Origin: JAIVJZ01 sp036386515
GTDB lineage: Bacteria; Acidobacteriota; Blastocatellia; Pyrinomonadales; Pyrinomonadaceae
Reading direction: 5' to 3'
Length of the DNA: 64,000 nt
Assembly (NCBI GenBank): GCA_036386515.1
Contig: DASVVO010000037.1
Location: 1 to 64,000, forward strand
The notes under the pieces are model-generated. The model saw nothing but the letters and a program-made list of their open reading frames with translations, did not search any database and was not told where the DNA came from. Positions 41,456 through 50,713 of this stretch are shown in pieces. The first letter of the stretch is position 1, and each line of letters starts with the position of its first letter. The position numbers were made by a program, and so were the translations under genes.

Positions 41456-43135
41456 TTAGAAACGAACGTTTGCCAGCCGCCGAGCAATCTCCTGACGCTC
41501 CTTTTGCGACTGTTCCTTCTGCGCCTCGTTGAGACGTTTGAAATTTGCGAGCGCGGCCTGCGCCTCGGCCGTGCGCTTGAGCCGGCCGTAGACGCGGCCG
41601 AGTTGGTAATAGGCTTCGGCCAGATTCGGATCGCGCGCGACGGCGCGTTCGAGTTCCGCCACCGCCTCCGGCAAACGTTCCCCGCGCAGGTAGACTTTCG
41701 CCAGCGCGAGCCGCGCCGGGGCGAAAGAGTCGTCCGCCTTCACGGCGCGCACGAGGTGCCCTTCGATGCGCGGCATGTCGGCGGGGTTCTGTTTCAGCAA
41801 GGCTTCGGCGGCGAGATAGTTGACGATGCCGAGATTGGGGTCGAGGGCGAGCGTCTGTTCGTAAAATTCGACGGCCTCGTTGTAGCGGCCGAGTTCGACG
41901 TAGGTCATGCCGAGATAGGCGAGCGCGGGCGCGAACTTCGGGTCGAGCGAGACGACGTGCGTTAAGGCTCTGGCCGCCTCGTCGTTCTTATTCGACTTGA
42001 ACTGCGCCAACCCGAGCGCAAACCGGAGACGCGCCGAACGCGGGAATTTTTCCAACGCTTCGTTGAGACGGATGATGGCGGCGGCGGGCGCGCCCGTCTC
42101 CGTCAGCATCATCGCGTAACGAAAGTAATACTCTTCCTTCCCGCCGTCGCGCTCGATGGCGAGGCGCATCGCCGGAATGGCGTGCTCGATGTGATTACTC
42201 CGCACATAAACTTCGGCCAACTCGGAGAGGACGGGCGCGGCGTCCAGACCGCGCGCGACCGCGCCTTCGAGCGTGCGCCCGGCGGCGGGCAGGTCGCCGC
42301 GCGCGAGTTGCGCGCGCGCCAGTTGCACGATCGTCTCCGTGTCCGAGGGCGCGAGGGCGAGCGCGGCCTCCAGTTCGCCCGCCGCTTCATCGGCCAGCCC
42401 GGCGGCGAGCAGAGCCGCGCCGAGCGCGGCATCGGCCGGGGGCGCGGCAGGCGCGCCGGTCATGGCGGGCGCGGAGTTGGCGGAGGCGACGAGGGATTTG
42501 TAGTCGCGGTAATAATTTTTGGCCGCCGCCGGATCGTTCAGGCGCAACGCGACGACGACGAGCGAGCGCGCGATGGCCGCGTCGGGCGCAACCTGGTGGG
42601 CGCGTGCGAAGAGAGCGCGGGCGCGTGCGAGTTTTTCGGGCGTGCCCGCGGCGAAGTTTATCTGCGCCAGATTGACGAGCGCGCTCGGTTGGTCGGGGGC
42701 GAGTTTGAGCGACACCTCGAATTGGGCGGCCGCCTGCTCGGTGCGCCCGAGGCGCAGGAGAATCGCCCCGTGGTTATTGCGCGCGGGAGCTGACAGCGGG
42801 GCATTGACGGCGGCGGCGGCGAAGTGTCGCTCGGCCTCCGCGAGTTGGTTGTCGCGGTCTGCCAACACGCCCAGATATGTGTGCGCGTCAACGTTGCGAC
42901 GATCCAGCTCCAGCGCGCGTTCAAACGATGCTTTCGCCGCCGCCGGGTCGTCGCGTTCGAGCGCGGCGATCCCTGTGGCGACGAGCGCGGCCGCTCTCTG
43001 CTGCGTGGCGGCGGCCTGCGCCGGGAGCGCGGACGCCCGCACCACACCCGGCAGGCCGTGAACGCCCGTCGTCGCCGCCGCGAGACCCGCCAGCGTTAAA
43101 GAGAGGCGCAGGATGAAGCGTTTCGAGCACACCAT
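41456..43135 (-). CDS. Secreted tetratricopeptide-repeat protein
   Basis: 559 residues from ATG 43135; upstream codons run into the TonB receptor gene and are not used. A signal peptide is followed by about 12 TPR units (e.g. ASFERALELDRRNVDAHTYL, AAAQFEVSLKLAPDQPSAL, AEAYYQLGRVYGRLKRTAEA). TPR arrays hold protein partners together. Immediately after the TonB receptor and before the lectin/GH43 genes, it may help assemble the uptake machinery, in place of a SusD-like protein, which is absent. That role is inference. Confidence 0.8.
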   Translation of the reverse strand: MVCSKRFILRLSLTLAGLAAATTGVHGLPGVVRASALPAQAAATQQRAAALVATGIAALERDDPAAAKASFERALELDRRNVDAHTYLGVLADRDNQLAEAERHFAAAAVNAPLSAPARNNHGAILLRLGRTEQAAAQFEVSLKLAPDQPSALVNLAQINFAAGTPEKLARARALFARAHQVAPDAAIARSLVVVALRLNDPAAAKNYYRDYKSLVASANSAPAMTGAPAAPPADAALGAALLAAGLADEAAGELEAALALAPSDTETIVQLARAQLARGDLPAAGRTLEGAVARGLDAAPVLSELAEVYVRSNHIEHAIPAMRLAIERDGGKEEYYFRYAMMLTETGAPAAAIIRLNEALEKFPRSARLRFALGLAQFKSNKNDEAARALTHVVSLDPKFAPALAYLGMTYVELGRYNEAVEFYEQTLALDPNLGIVNYLAAEALLKQNPADMPRIEGHLVRAVKADDSFAPARLALAKVYLRGERLPEAVAELERAVARDPNLAEAYYQLGRVYGRLKRTAEAQAALANFKRLNEAQKEQSQKERQEIARRLANVRF

Positions 43136-43238
43136 AAGGCTGTTGTGTGGTGATTGCGTCGAGGCTGTAAAAACGGGCGGCGCGAGAAGAGTAAAACTAG
43201 CACCTCTCCCGCGCCGCCCGTTCGCAAACCCGAGCCGA

Positions 43239-46200
43239 TTAGTAAGTGAACCGCACGCGGAGTTGAATGATGCGGGGCTGATACCCCGCGTCGATGCCGG
43301 AGAAGCTGAAGCCGACTCCTTCATTCAAGTCGCTCCCCGGTTGGGCGAGCCGGTGACGGTTGAAGATGTTGAAGAATTCCGCGCCCAACTCCATCGTCAG
43401 AGCTTCGGTGAGCCGCGTCTTCTTGAGCAGGCTGATGTTCTCGCTCAGGAAGGGCAGATCGCGCGCCTGATCGAGCACCGCCGGGGCGTTGCCGAAGAAG
43501 CGGAGCGGATTGGCGTAGAAGGCCGCATACGCCGGGTTGATGGAGCCGTCGGCGAGCAACGCCGGGGGCGCGCCCTGATTGAAACTCGGCGGCGCGGAGA
43601 ACGCGGCGGGGTTGAAGATTTGCGCGCGGCCGTTCACCAGATTGTGATTGTTGGTGAGAATCGGCTGCCCCGTCAGGTTCGGACGGACATCGGTACAGAA
43701 GCCCGTGGACTCGTTGCAACTGAAGGCGTTCTGCCCGGTGCGACGGATGACCAGCGGCAAGCCCGATTGATAACGCTGCACGCCGCTGATCTGGAAGCCG
43801 CCCAGGAAGAAGTCCGCCGCCCTGTTTTGATTGAACCACCGCTTGCCCTTCCCGAAGGGGAGTTCGAGCAGGTAGTTGACGACGAAGACGTGCGGGACGC
43901 TGTTGGGCGACACGGAGCGCAGCGAGTTGCGGTCATAAGGATTTTGAATCACGCTCCCGATGGGAGAGCCGCCGAAGAGGTCTTCGGAAGCGTCCGTGAT
44001 CAATTTCGAGAAGGTGTAGGAGACGCCGAACTGCATGCCCTGCGAGAAACGCCGGTCGAGTTTCGCCGTTCCGGCGTTGTACCAACTCTTGCCGAGGCTC
44101 TCAAGCTGATTCCTGATGTTCCCGTACTGCGGGTAAGGTTTCAGGGCTTGCCCGACGCTGCCGTTGAAGCCCGTGTAAACCGCATTGGGACTGGCCGGCA
44201 GGGGCACGCCCACGCTCGCGGCGTAAGTGCGCTCCGGCGCGCTGACGGCGGCGAGCGGCCTGTTGAGCAACTCCGCGCCGAGCCTCAGGGCGTTGAGCGG
44301 GACGGCGTTGATGCGCTGGAGGTCTGAACGCAGACGGTCGGCGCGGTGGCCTGTGTAGCTGAGTTGGACGACGAACTTGTAGGGCAACTCGCGCTGGATG
44401 TCGAGGCCGTATTGCAACGTGCGGCCGGTCTTGAAGTTTTGATCGAAGTAGTCGATCTCCTGACCGATGAACTGGCCTTTAGGGTCGGTTCCGGGAACGT
44501 TGCGGTAATTGCGCAGGAAGAGATCGGCGTTGGCGTCGGCTCCGCCGTTGATGTTGGCGGGGCGCGGCGAGTTGTAGCCGATGGTGCCCTCGGTGAGCGT
44601 GTTGTTGCCGCCGAAGCCATAGAGAATCGGAGCGTAGTAGAGACCGATGCCGCCGCGCAAGACCGTGCTGTCGTTCAGCCCGTAGGCGAAGCCGAGGCGA
44701 GGCCCGATGTTCGAGTAGTCCGGTTTGGTCAGCGTGCGATACTGGGACTGCAAAGCATTCAGCCCGCCCTGAGCATCGACGATCGCGCCGAGGCGACCGG
44801 CCGCGCTCGGGTTGGGAACGCCCGGGTCGAACCCGCGGAAGCGGTCGCGCGACTCGTAACGCAAGCCGGGCAGGTCGTAGCGGATGCCGGCGTTCACCGT
44901 CAGCCGTTGCGTGACCTTGATGTCGTCCTGGAAGAAATAGGAGTGCGAGAACTGCCGCCAGCCGGGGTCTAGATTCTGCACGCTGTTGAACGAAAATTCC
45001 GTCGCGCCCGTCAGGAGACTGGCGATGGGGAAGCCCTGATCGCCGCGTTCGCAGCATTCGTTGGCCGTCTGGTTGGCGCGGAAATTAATCTCGCCGCCCG
45101 GATCGAGCAGTTGGTGGACGTTGAACTGGCTGTTGCGCACGTCCGCCCCGAACTTCATCGTGTGGCGGCCGCGAACGTAGGAGATGAAGTCGGTCAACTG
45201 CATGGCGTTGTCGCGCAGTTGATCGCTGAAGAAGGTGGAGCCGATGCCCTGATAGGCGCGCACGTTCGGGTTGAACGGGTCGGCCGGGTCGCCGTAACCG
45301 GGGAAGCCGATCACCGGGAAAGCCTTGTTCTGGAAAGAAGTCGGGCGGAAGCCGAGCGATGTCTGGTTGAAGCCTTCGGTGAAGTTTTTGTTGGCTACGT
45401 CGTAACGGTTGTAACCGGCGTTGAAGTGGTTGAGCAAGGTCGGCGTCAGCGTGTAATCGTGCTGCAAGCGGAAGAAGTGCGACTTGAAGAATTGATTCCA
45501 CACGCCCTGCGCGACGAAAGGCTCGGGGAAGCGCGGCGCGCCGCCCGCGATGCGCGTGTTGTTGCGGTAGGCGTAGCTGAAGCCGAGTCGCTGTTTTTCC
45601 GAGAGGATGAAATCCAACTTGAAGACGGGGCTGTTCATCCGGTTCGGAATCTGCGTCTGCGCGAGATAGTTGCGGAAGACGCCGGGGCGATTGGGCATGG
45701 GGAAAAACTGCGCGATATTGAAGCCGACCGGGTCGATGATGGATTGGCCGGTGACGGGGCTGATGTAGCCGCGCAGGTCGTTGTTGGGGATCGGGTTGCG
45801 CCCGCTGCCCGGCACGTTCGGGTCGAGGGGACGCATCGTGGGGTCGAAAATCCGGATCGGGCCGCCGTTGCGGCTGAGCACGCCGGGGTCGGTCAGCAGT
45901 TCGCCGAAGTCGCCCTGCCGCATCCTGAGCGTCGGGACGGAGACGAGCACGTTCTCGCCCTGCGCGAAGCGATAAGCCTCGAAGTTGAAGAAGAAGAAGG
46001 CGCGATTCTTGCCGCTATAATACGTCTTGCCGCCCTCGCCGAAGCGCGGCAGGTAGATGGGGCCGCCGATGTTGCCGCCGAAATTGTGCTGGTGGTCGCG
46101 ATTCTTGGGCAGCCCCTGCGCGTTGTTGAGGAAGCTGTTGGCGTTCAACGCATCGTTGTGCCAGAGGTCGTAGACCTCGCCGTGAACTTCGTTGCCGCCC

Positions 46201-46946
46201 GACTTCAAGGTGAAGTTGACGATGCCGCCGGATGAGTTGCCGAACTCGGCCGAGTAGTTGCTGGTCGAGAGCGTGAACTCCTGATAAGCGTTCGGGCCGG
46301 GGGCGACTTCCGTGAAGAACGTTCCCTTCTGCGTGCGGCGCGTGGCCGCGCCGTCGATCAGGATTTCCGTGCCGAGGCTCTGACCGCCGCTGACGCGGAA
46401 GTTGGAGGCGTTCGTGCCCGTGCCCGAGCCGGTCGTGACGGTGCTGTCGAGAAAGATAAAAGCCAGCGGCGAGCGTCCGGCCGACTCGGCCGACACCAGC
46501 AGGGGCAGCTCTTTCACCTGCCGCTCGGTGACGTTGGTTTGCCGCACCGGGGTGTCGCTCTGAAGCGCGGTCGTGTCCGCCGAGACGGTGACCACGTCGC
46601 TGACCGCGCCGATTTCGAGGACGATGTCGGCGCGCCGCGTCACCTGAACGGCGATTTGAATACTATCGATGGCGGCGGTTTTGAAGCCCGCGGCTTCCAC
46701 CGTCAGCCGATACGGATCAGCCTTCAATTCGGGCAAGGTGTAATTGCCTTCTTCCGTCGTCTCCACCTCGCGCACTTCGCCGCTGTTGAGGTTGGTGGCG
46801 ATCACTTTGGCATTGGCAACGAGCGCGCCGCTCGGGTCGGTCACGGTGCCGGTCAGCGAGCCGCGGTCGCTCTGCGCGTAAGCGGAGGGCGCGCAGGCGA
46901 CCATCAGAGAAAACAACACGAGCGCGAAAAATTTGTAAGCTTTCAT
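43239..46946 (-). CDS. Oar-like TonB-dependent outer-membrane receptor
   Basis: 1235 residues from ATG 46946 (AGGAG 6 bp upstream). Signal peptide to about AYAQ; carboxypeptidase-regulatory domain at about 28-115 (GSLTGTVTDPSGALVANAKV); plug (RQVKELPLL, then GTNASNFRVSGGQS); then a large beta-barrel ending LRVRFTY with a terminal aromatic residue, as barrel-assembly signals require. This architecture is abundant in Acidobacteriota, where it is thought to import glycans or peptides. First gene of the carbohydrate run. A LacI-type operator lies upstream. Confidence 0.92.
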   Translation of the reverse strand: MKAYKFFALVLFSLMVACAPSAYAQSDRGSLTGTVTDPSGALVANAKVIATNLNSGEVREVETTEEGNYTLPELKADPYRLTVEAAGFKTAAIDSIQIAVQVTRRADIVLEIGAVSDVVTVSADTTALQSDTPVRQTNVTERQVKELPLLVSAESAGRSPLAFIFLDSTVTTGSGTGTNASNFRVSGGQSLGTEILIDGAATRRTQKGTFFTEVAPGPNAYQEFTLSTSNYSAEFGNSSGGIVNFTLKSGGNEVHGEVYDLWHNDALNANSFLNNAQGLPKNRDHQHNFGGNIGGPIYLPRFGEGGKTYYSGKNRAFFFFNFEAYRFAQGENVLVSVPTLRMRQGDFGELLTDPGVLSRNGGPIRIFDPTMRPLDPNVPGSGRNPIPNNDLRGYISPVTGQSIIDPVGFNIAQFFPMPNRPGVFRNYLAQTQIPNRMNSPVFKLDFILSEKQRLGFSYAYRNNTRIAGGAPRFPEPFVAQGVWNQFFKSHFFRLQHDYTLTPTLLNHFNAGYNRYDVANKNFTEGFNQTSLGFRPTSFQNKAFPVIGFPGYGDPADPFNPNVRAYQGIGSTFFSDQLRDNAMQLTDFISYVRGRHTMKFGADVRNSQFNVHQLLDPGGEINFRANQTANECCERGDQGFPIASLLTGATEFSFNSVQNLDPGWRQFSHSYFFQDDIKVTQRLTVNAGIRYDLPGLRYESRDRFRGFDPGVPNPSAAGRLGAIVDAQGGLNALQSQYRTLTKPDYSNIGPRLGFAYGLNDSTVLRGGIGLYYAPILYGFGGNNTLTEGTIGYNSPRPANINGGADANADLFLRNYRNVPGTDPKGQFIGQEIDYFDQNFKTGRTLQYGLDIQRELPYKFVVQLSYTGHRADRLRSDLQRINAVPLNALRLGAELLNRPLAAVSAPERTYAASVGVPLPASPNAVYTGFNGSVGQALKPYPQYGNIRNQLESLGKSWYNAGTAKLDRRFSQGMQFGVSYTFSKLITDASEDLFGGSPIGSVIQNPYDRNSLRSVSPNSVPHVFVVNYLLELPFGKGKRWFNQNRAADFFLGGFQISGVQRYQSGLPLVIRRTGQNAFSCNESTGFCTDVRPNLTGQPILTNNHNLVNGRAQIFNPAAFSAPPSFNQGAPPALLADGSINPAYAAFYANPLRFFGNAPAVLDQARDLPFLSENISLLKKTRLTEALTMELGAEFFNIFNRHRLAQPGSDLNEGVGFSFSGIDAGYQPRIIQLRVRFTY

Positions 46947-47111
46947 GAGCACTCCTGGCTATACCTTGAATTTGTCGTTTGAGCAGGCTGTTCCGCGAGC
47001 AATCGTTTGTGACGGTGAAGGTCGCCGCCCGTCAGGGTCGTGTAGGGGGGAAACCAACGCCCCGCAGAAGGTTCAGACTTGATTCCTGAAAATTCAGTTA
47101 AGCCTTTACGT

Positions 47112-47119
47112 AAACGATT
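47112..47119. promoter_or_regulatory. LacI-family operator-like site AAACGATT
   Basis: GTAAACGATTAAC (47110-47122) matches the AAnCGnTT core with flanking symmetry typical of LacI/GalR operators. It is about 165 bp upstream of the TonB receptor start and is a candidate site for the LacI-type protein encoded at 35844-36920. It lies in the 512-bp gap 46947-47458, otherwise without recognised genes. Single 8-bp match, so chance is possible. Confidence 0.35.
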
Positions 47120-47380
47120 AACTGCGTGCTCAAGGCTTATATCAGCCGTCGCTCCGGGCTGTCAAGGATTTTACGTTTTCGGCATAAACCGCGCGCGCGG
47201 CAGCCTCTCCAGCCCCCTCCGGCACAGACCCGGCGGGGACAAATCAGGGACGGAGTGAAGCCTTCTCGCCGTTGCCGCCGGCTCGACGCGGGCATCACCG
47301 CCGACGCCCGCCCGCGTTCCCTTTCGCCCGCGCGCACGCTTCCAAACGACGTGCGACATCGCTGTCGCGCAACTTTTTTC

Positions 47381-47409
47381 TTGCGTGCTGTGTCGGATTA
47401 GTTTATTAG
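47381..47409 (+). promoter_or_regulatory. Candidate sigma-70 promoter for the basic protein gene
   Basis: TTGCGT, 17 bp, then TATTAG. Both boxes are partial matches to TTGACA/TATAAT. It lies 50 bp before ATG 47459. Confidence 0.35.
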
Positions 47410-47458
47410 GATGTGACTAACGGAAAGACTCAACAACCAACTAAGGAGAACTCAAACG

Positions 47459-48040
47459 ATGCCAGCGAAAAAAGCGAGCAAGAAGAAGACGGCTTCCGGC
47501 GGCGGCGGCGCGGCCGGCAAGGGCGGCGGTCAAAGCGGCTCCGGCAAGGGCGCGAGCAAAGGCGGAAACAAAGGTGGTAACCAGGGCGGCGGCAAAGGCG
47601 CGAGCAAAGGCGGCAGCAAGGGCGCGAGCAAAGGCGTGAGCAAGTCGGCGGGCAAGAAGGCCGCGGGCGGCGCGTCGAAGGGCGCGGGACAGAAAGGCGG
47701 CGCGTCGAAGTCAACGAAGAAGTCGGCCGCTTCGGGCGGCGGCGGTGGCGGCGGCAGCAAGAAGGGCGCGAGTAAGAAAGGCGGCGGCAGCAAGAAGGGC
47801 GGAAGTAAGAAGGGCGGAGCGAAGTCCTCGCAGAAGCGCGGCGGCACGAAGGCCGCGAAAGGGATCGTGCGCCGCGTGTTGGCGGGCGCGGCCGCCGGGT
47901 TGGTGAGCGGCGCGGCCGCGGCGGTGCTCCCGCCGCTTGAAGAACAGGCCGGGATCGGCTCGGGCGGCTCGGGCGGCAGCGGCGGCGAAGGCGGCGGTCA
48001 GAGCGGCGGCGGCGAAGGCGGCTCAAGCGGAAACGAGTAA
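47459..48040 (+). CDS. Lys/Gly/Ser-rich basic protein with hydrophobic and acidic tail
   Basis: 193 residues with AAGGAG upstream. Residues 1-135 are low complexity, built from GASKGG, SKKGGS and similar units with an excess of Lys, like histone H1-type tails. Residues about 137-163 (IVRRVLAGAAAGLVSGAAAA) form a hydrophobic or amphipathic helix. The last ~30 residues are Gly/Ser/Glu-rich. The basic part would bind DNA, RNA or another polyanion; the helix could bring it to a membrane. No family recognised. Stands alone and ends at a strong terminator. Confidence 0.7.
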   Translation: MPAKKASKKKTASGGGGAAGKGGGQSGSGKGASKGGNKGGNQGGGKGASKGGSKGASKGVSKSAGKKAAGGASKGAGQKGGASKSTKKSAASGGGGGGGSKKGASKKGGGSKKGGSKKGGAKSSQKRGGTKAAKGIVRRVLAGAAAGLVSGAAAAVLPPLEEQAGIGSGGSGGSGGEGGGQSGGGEGGSSGNE

Positions 48041-48100
48041 CGAACCGTTTCCCGACTTGCCCGGCGGACATCTTTCCCCGCCGGCGTGATGACGAAAAAC

Positions 48101-48137
48101 AAAAGCGACTTCGTGAATCTCTCACGAAGTCGCTTTT
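48101..48137. terminator. Bidirectional terminator with perfect 16-bp stem
   Basis: AAAAGCGACTTCGTGA (48101-48116) pairs with TCACGAAGTCGCTTTT (48122-48137), 5-base loop. T-runs end the stem on both strands. It separates the convergent genes ending at 48040 and 48199. Confidence 0.85.
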
Positions 48138-48198
48138 CATTTGCACGGTCGCCGTCGCCCGCGCGCGAAACTTACGCCCTGCGCCGCGTGGCGGCGGG

Positions 48199-49287
48199 CT
48201 AGGGTTGTTTTTTGTACTTGTCGATCAAGGCCTGTAGGCCGTCGGTCGAATTGCTGTGGCGATACTTGTAATACGACTCCAGGTCGGCTTTCAGCCCGAC
48301 GCGCATCGTGTCGTATTGCGCGTCGCCTTCGGTGAGGGCGATGGCGTGGGCGTAGGCGTCGATCACTTCGTCCATCTGGGCTTCGGCCTGTTTGAGCAGC
48401 GCGTCTTTCTCCGCGCCCGCCGCCGCCGCTTTGTGCGCCTGCACGAGTCGTTGATACTCGTCGTTCGCCATCGTGCTGAACAACACGTAATTGGTCGGGT
48501 CGCGCGGGTTCAACTCGGCCGCGCGCGTGAGTTTGGTTCGGGCGTCGGCCTTGTCGCCTTCGGCCAGCGAGAGCATGGCGAGCCACTGGTACAACTGCCC
48601 GTGCCAGCGCGTCTTGTAATCGTTCCACGTCGCGTCGGGCACGGCTTCGGGTTTCCTGTTGCTCTCGATCAGGGCGATGGCCTTGAGCGCGATTTGACGG
48701 CTCGGCGCGACGTATTTCAGATTTTGATTTCTGGCCTCGGTCAAACCGGCGCGCGTCAGGTTGATCATGGCGGCCAGCGGGTCGTAGCTTTTATCGGCGG
48801 CGGTCGCGGCGAGCGCAAAGGCGTCGTCGAGCCGGTTGGCCTCGGTGTAGGCGGAGAGCAGGTGTTGGCCGACGAGTTCGGAGTCGGCGGGCGCGGTAAA
48901 CAGTTTGCGATAATTCTCGCTCTGCGCGATGCGCTGCGCCGGGTCTTTGATCTGGCCGATGCGGTCGGCGATGACCGGGGCGATTTGCGGCCGGAGCGCG
49001 CTTTTCGGGTACTTCTGAAAGAACTCGTTCGCCGCCGCGAGCATCGCCGGAATGTCGGCGGCCGCTTCGATGGCCTGCGCCGCCTTCAACTCCGCTCCAG
49101 GGACGGTGGGCGGTTTCTCCTTCTTCTTATCTTTCTCCTGCGGTTGCGGCGACGCGCCCGAAGTCGCCGGGTTCGCTTCCTTCGCATCGCGGGCTGTGGC
49201 GGCGGCAAACGCCGCACCGGCGCACCACGCCAGGCAAACGCCGACGGCGAGCGTGCGCAGGAGGGCGTAAAATGCTCTGTTTCTCAT
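48199..49287 (-). CDS. Secreted TPR-like protein
   Basis: 362 residues. Signal peptide (cleavage near AFAA), then a Lys/Glu/Pro linker (35-60). The rest is helical, with TPR-like hairpins (LTRAGLTEARNQNLKYVA, ARTKLTRAAELNPRDPTNYV). No enzyme motif. The start follows GAGGATC. Probably periplasmic, possibly a scaffold. A second TPR gene lies upstream on the same strand, but a large hairpin (49415-49510) separates them. Confidence 0.7.
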   Translation of the reverse strand: MRNRAFYALLRTLAVGVCLAWCAGAAFAAATARDAKEANPATSGASPQPQEKDKKKEKPPTVPGAELKAAQAIEAAADIPAMLAAANEFFQKYPKSALRPQIAPVIADRIGQIKDPAQRIAQSENYRKLFTAPADSELVGQHLLSAYTEANRLDDAFALAATAADKSYDPLAAMINLTRAGLTEARNQNLKYVAPSRQIALKAIALIESNRKPEAVPDATWNDYKTRWHGQLYQWLAMLSLAEGDKADARTKLTRAAELNPRDPTNYVLFSTMANDEYQRLVQAHKAAAAGAEKDALLKQAEAQMDEVIDAYAHAIALTEGDAQYDTMRVGLKADLESYYKYRHSNSTDGLQALIDKYKKQP

Positions 49288-49414
49288 TTGCGATCCTCTT
49301 CCGAATTTTATTGCAACGCTTCAGTCAACGGGGAATTTTCGATGTCGCTCAATATACTCTAACGCGCTTTGCGAACGCCACTGGCGAGGCGTTCGACCTG
49401 AATTGCGCCCGCCC

Positions 49415-49510
49415 GCGCCGCCGTCACACACGGATCGCCCGCGCTTTGCGGACAACTGAAACTGTTCGCAAAGCGCGGGCGATCGGGTTTGACGGCGGCG
49501 GCGGCGCGGC
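49415..49510. repeat. Large inverted repeat between TPR genes
   Basis: GATCGCCCGCGCTTTGCG (49433-49450) is exactly complementary to CGCAAAGCGCGGGCGATC (49467-49484); outer CGCCGCCGTCA/TGACGGCGGCG arms extend it. There is no T-run. It lies downstream of the gene at 49544-50461. Confidence 0.7.
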
Positions 49511-49543
49511 TGCGCCGTGAGTATTAAGAGCGGTGCGACAAAA

Positions 49544-50461
49544 CTATTTGCCCTTCAGTTTGGCGAGTTCCTTCGCCAGTTCGGGATGGGTCTTTTGCAG
49601 GGCTTGCACCTGGGCTGCGAGCGCGGCCGCATCGTCCATGAAGTAATAGGCGAGGCCGAGATTGTAGTGCGCCTGCGCGTCGTCGGGTTGGAATTCGAGC
49701 GTCTTCCTGAAGGCCGCGATGGCCTGCGGGTAGTCTTCGAGTTTGCTGTAGGCGACGCCCAGGTTGTAGTGGGCTTCCCAGTAGTCGGGCTTGATCTTGA
49801 TCGCTTCTTTGAAAGAGTTGACGGCTTCCTGATGCCTGCCGAGCACGGCCTGCGACAGCCCGACGTTGTAGTGCGGCGTGTGGACGGGCTGAGGCAGGCG
49901 TCGGATGACCTCGCGGAAAGTGGCGATGGACTGCGCGTGGTCGTTCAGCATCGCGTAGACGTTGCCGAGATTGAAGTATGCGCTCAGGATTTGCTCCGGC
50001 GTCTCGCCCATCGTCTCGTCAACCCTGCGCGTGACGGCGCGCTTGTAAGCGGCGGCGGCCTCTTTGTATTTGCCTTGCGACTCGTAAATCTGGCCGAGGT
50101 TGTAGTGCGGGCGAGACATGTCGGGCTTCAAGGCGGCGGCTTGATTGTAAAACCCGATGGCCTCTTTGAGGTTGGGAGGATTTTCACCCGCTTGCCCCAG
50201 CGCACACTCGATCAACTGCTCGTAGGTCAGGCACACGTTGCGCGTCGCGCCGCCCGTCACCAACTTGTCCGAGGCGTCGCGGTCGGCAAACTGCGCGAAG
50301 CCTTTCGCACCCGGCGGCAGCTTTTTCTTCTTCGGGGCGGTGTTCTGACCCTGCCGTGGCTGCTGCTGCTGCTGCGCGCTCGCCGCGACGCCCGCGCCCG
50401 ATGCGACGAGACACACCGCGACGACCAGCGCGCGGGTCGCGGACATAAAAATTTTCGCCAT
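49544..50461 (-). CDS. Secreted TPR protein
   Basis: 305 residues from ATG 50461 (AAGGA 7 bp upstream). Signal peptide to about AASAQ, followed by a Gln-rich stretch. Six canonical TPR units follow (e.g. RPHYNLGQIYESQGKYKEAA, WEAHYNLGVAYSKLEDYPQA, AQAHYNLGLAYYFMDDAAAL). Likely a periplasmic scaffold. Neighbouring genes also encode TPR-bearing exported proteins (48199-49287 and the CHAT protein). Confidence 0.8.
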   Translation of the reverse strand: MAKIFMSATRALVVAVCLVASGAGVAASAQQQQQPRQGQNTAPKKKKLPPGAKGFAQFADRDASDKLVTGGATRNVCLTYEQLIECALGQAGENPPNLKEAIGFYNQAAALKPDMSRPHYNLGQIYESQGKYKEAAAAYKRAVTRRVDETMGETPEQILSAYFNLGNVYAMLNDHAQSIATFREVIRRLPQPVHTPHYNVGLSQAVLGRHQEAVNSFKEAIKIKPDYWEAHYNLGVAYSKLEDYPQAIAAFRKTLEFQPDDAQAHYNLGLAYYFMDDAAALAAQVQALQKTHPELAKELAKLKGK

Positions 50462-50713
50462 TTCTGTTCCTTCTTTCATCAATGAAGAATGATTTCTCAC
50501 CCGGCAGGCTCGTTACAGGAGAGCGTTAAGGGTCGGCAATTCTATCTCAACCGCGCGAGGCGCGCGAATGCTTCCAACTCCGCCCGCGCGCCCGTTGCTA
50601 GTAAGGGGCGCACGCATCCCGCGTGAGATGCTTCGGCGACTGAGTTTAGTTTGCTCAAACAGCCGACGGGCGCGAGAGAGACGGCCTCGCCCTTCCTCTG
50701 CGCCGCTTCCGCT

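Noticed and set aside
46947..47458. Small open frames in the 512-bp gap upstream of the TonB receptor
   Set aside because: They overlap each other on both strands and lack ribosome sites; the gap is better read as a regulatory region.
47430..48146. Arg/Ser/Pro-rich frame opposite the basic protein gene
   Set aside because: Antisense of low-complexity GGC/AAG codons, no start signal; the plus strand has a strong ribosome site.
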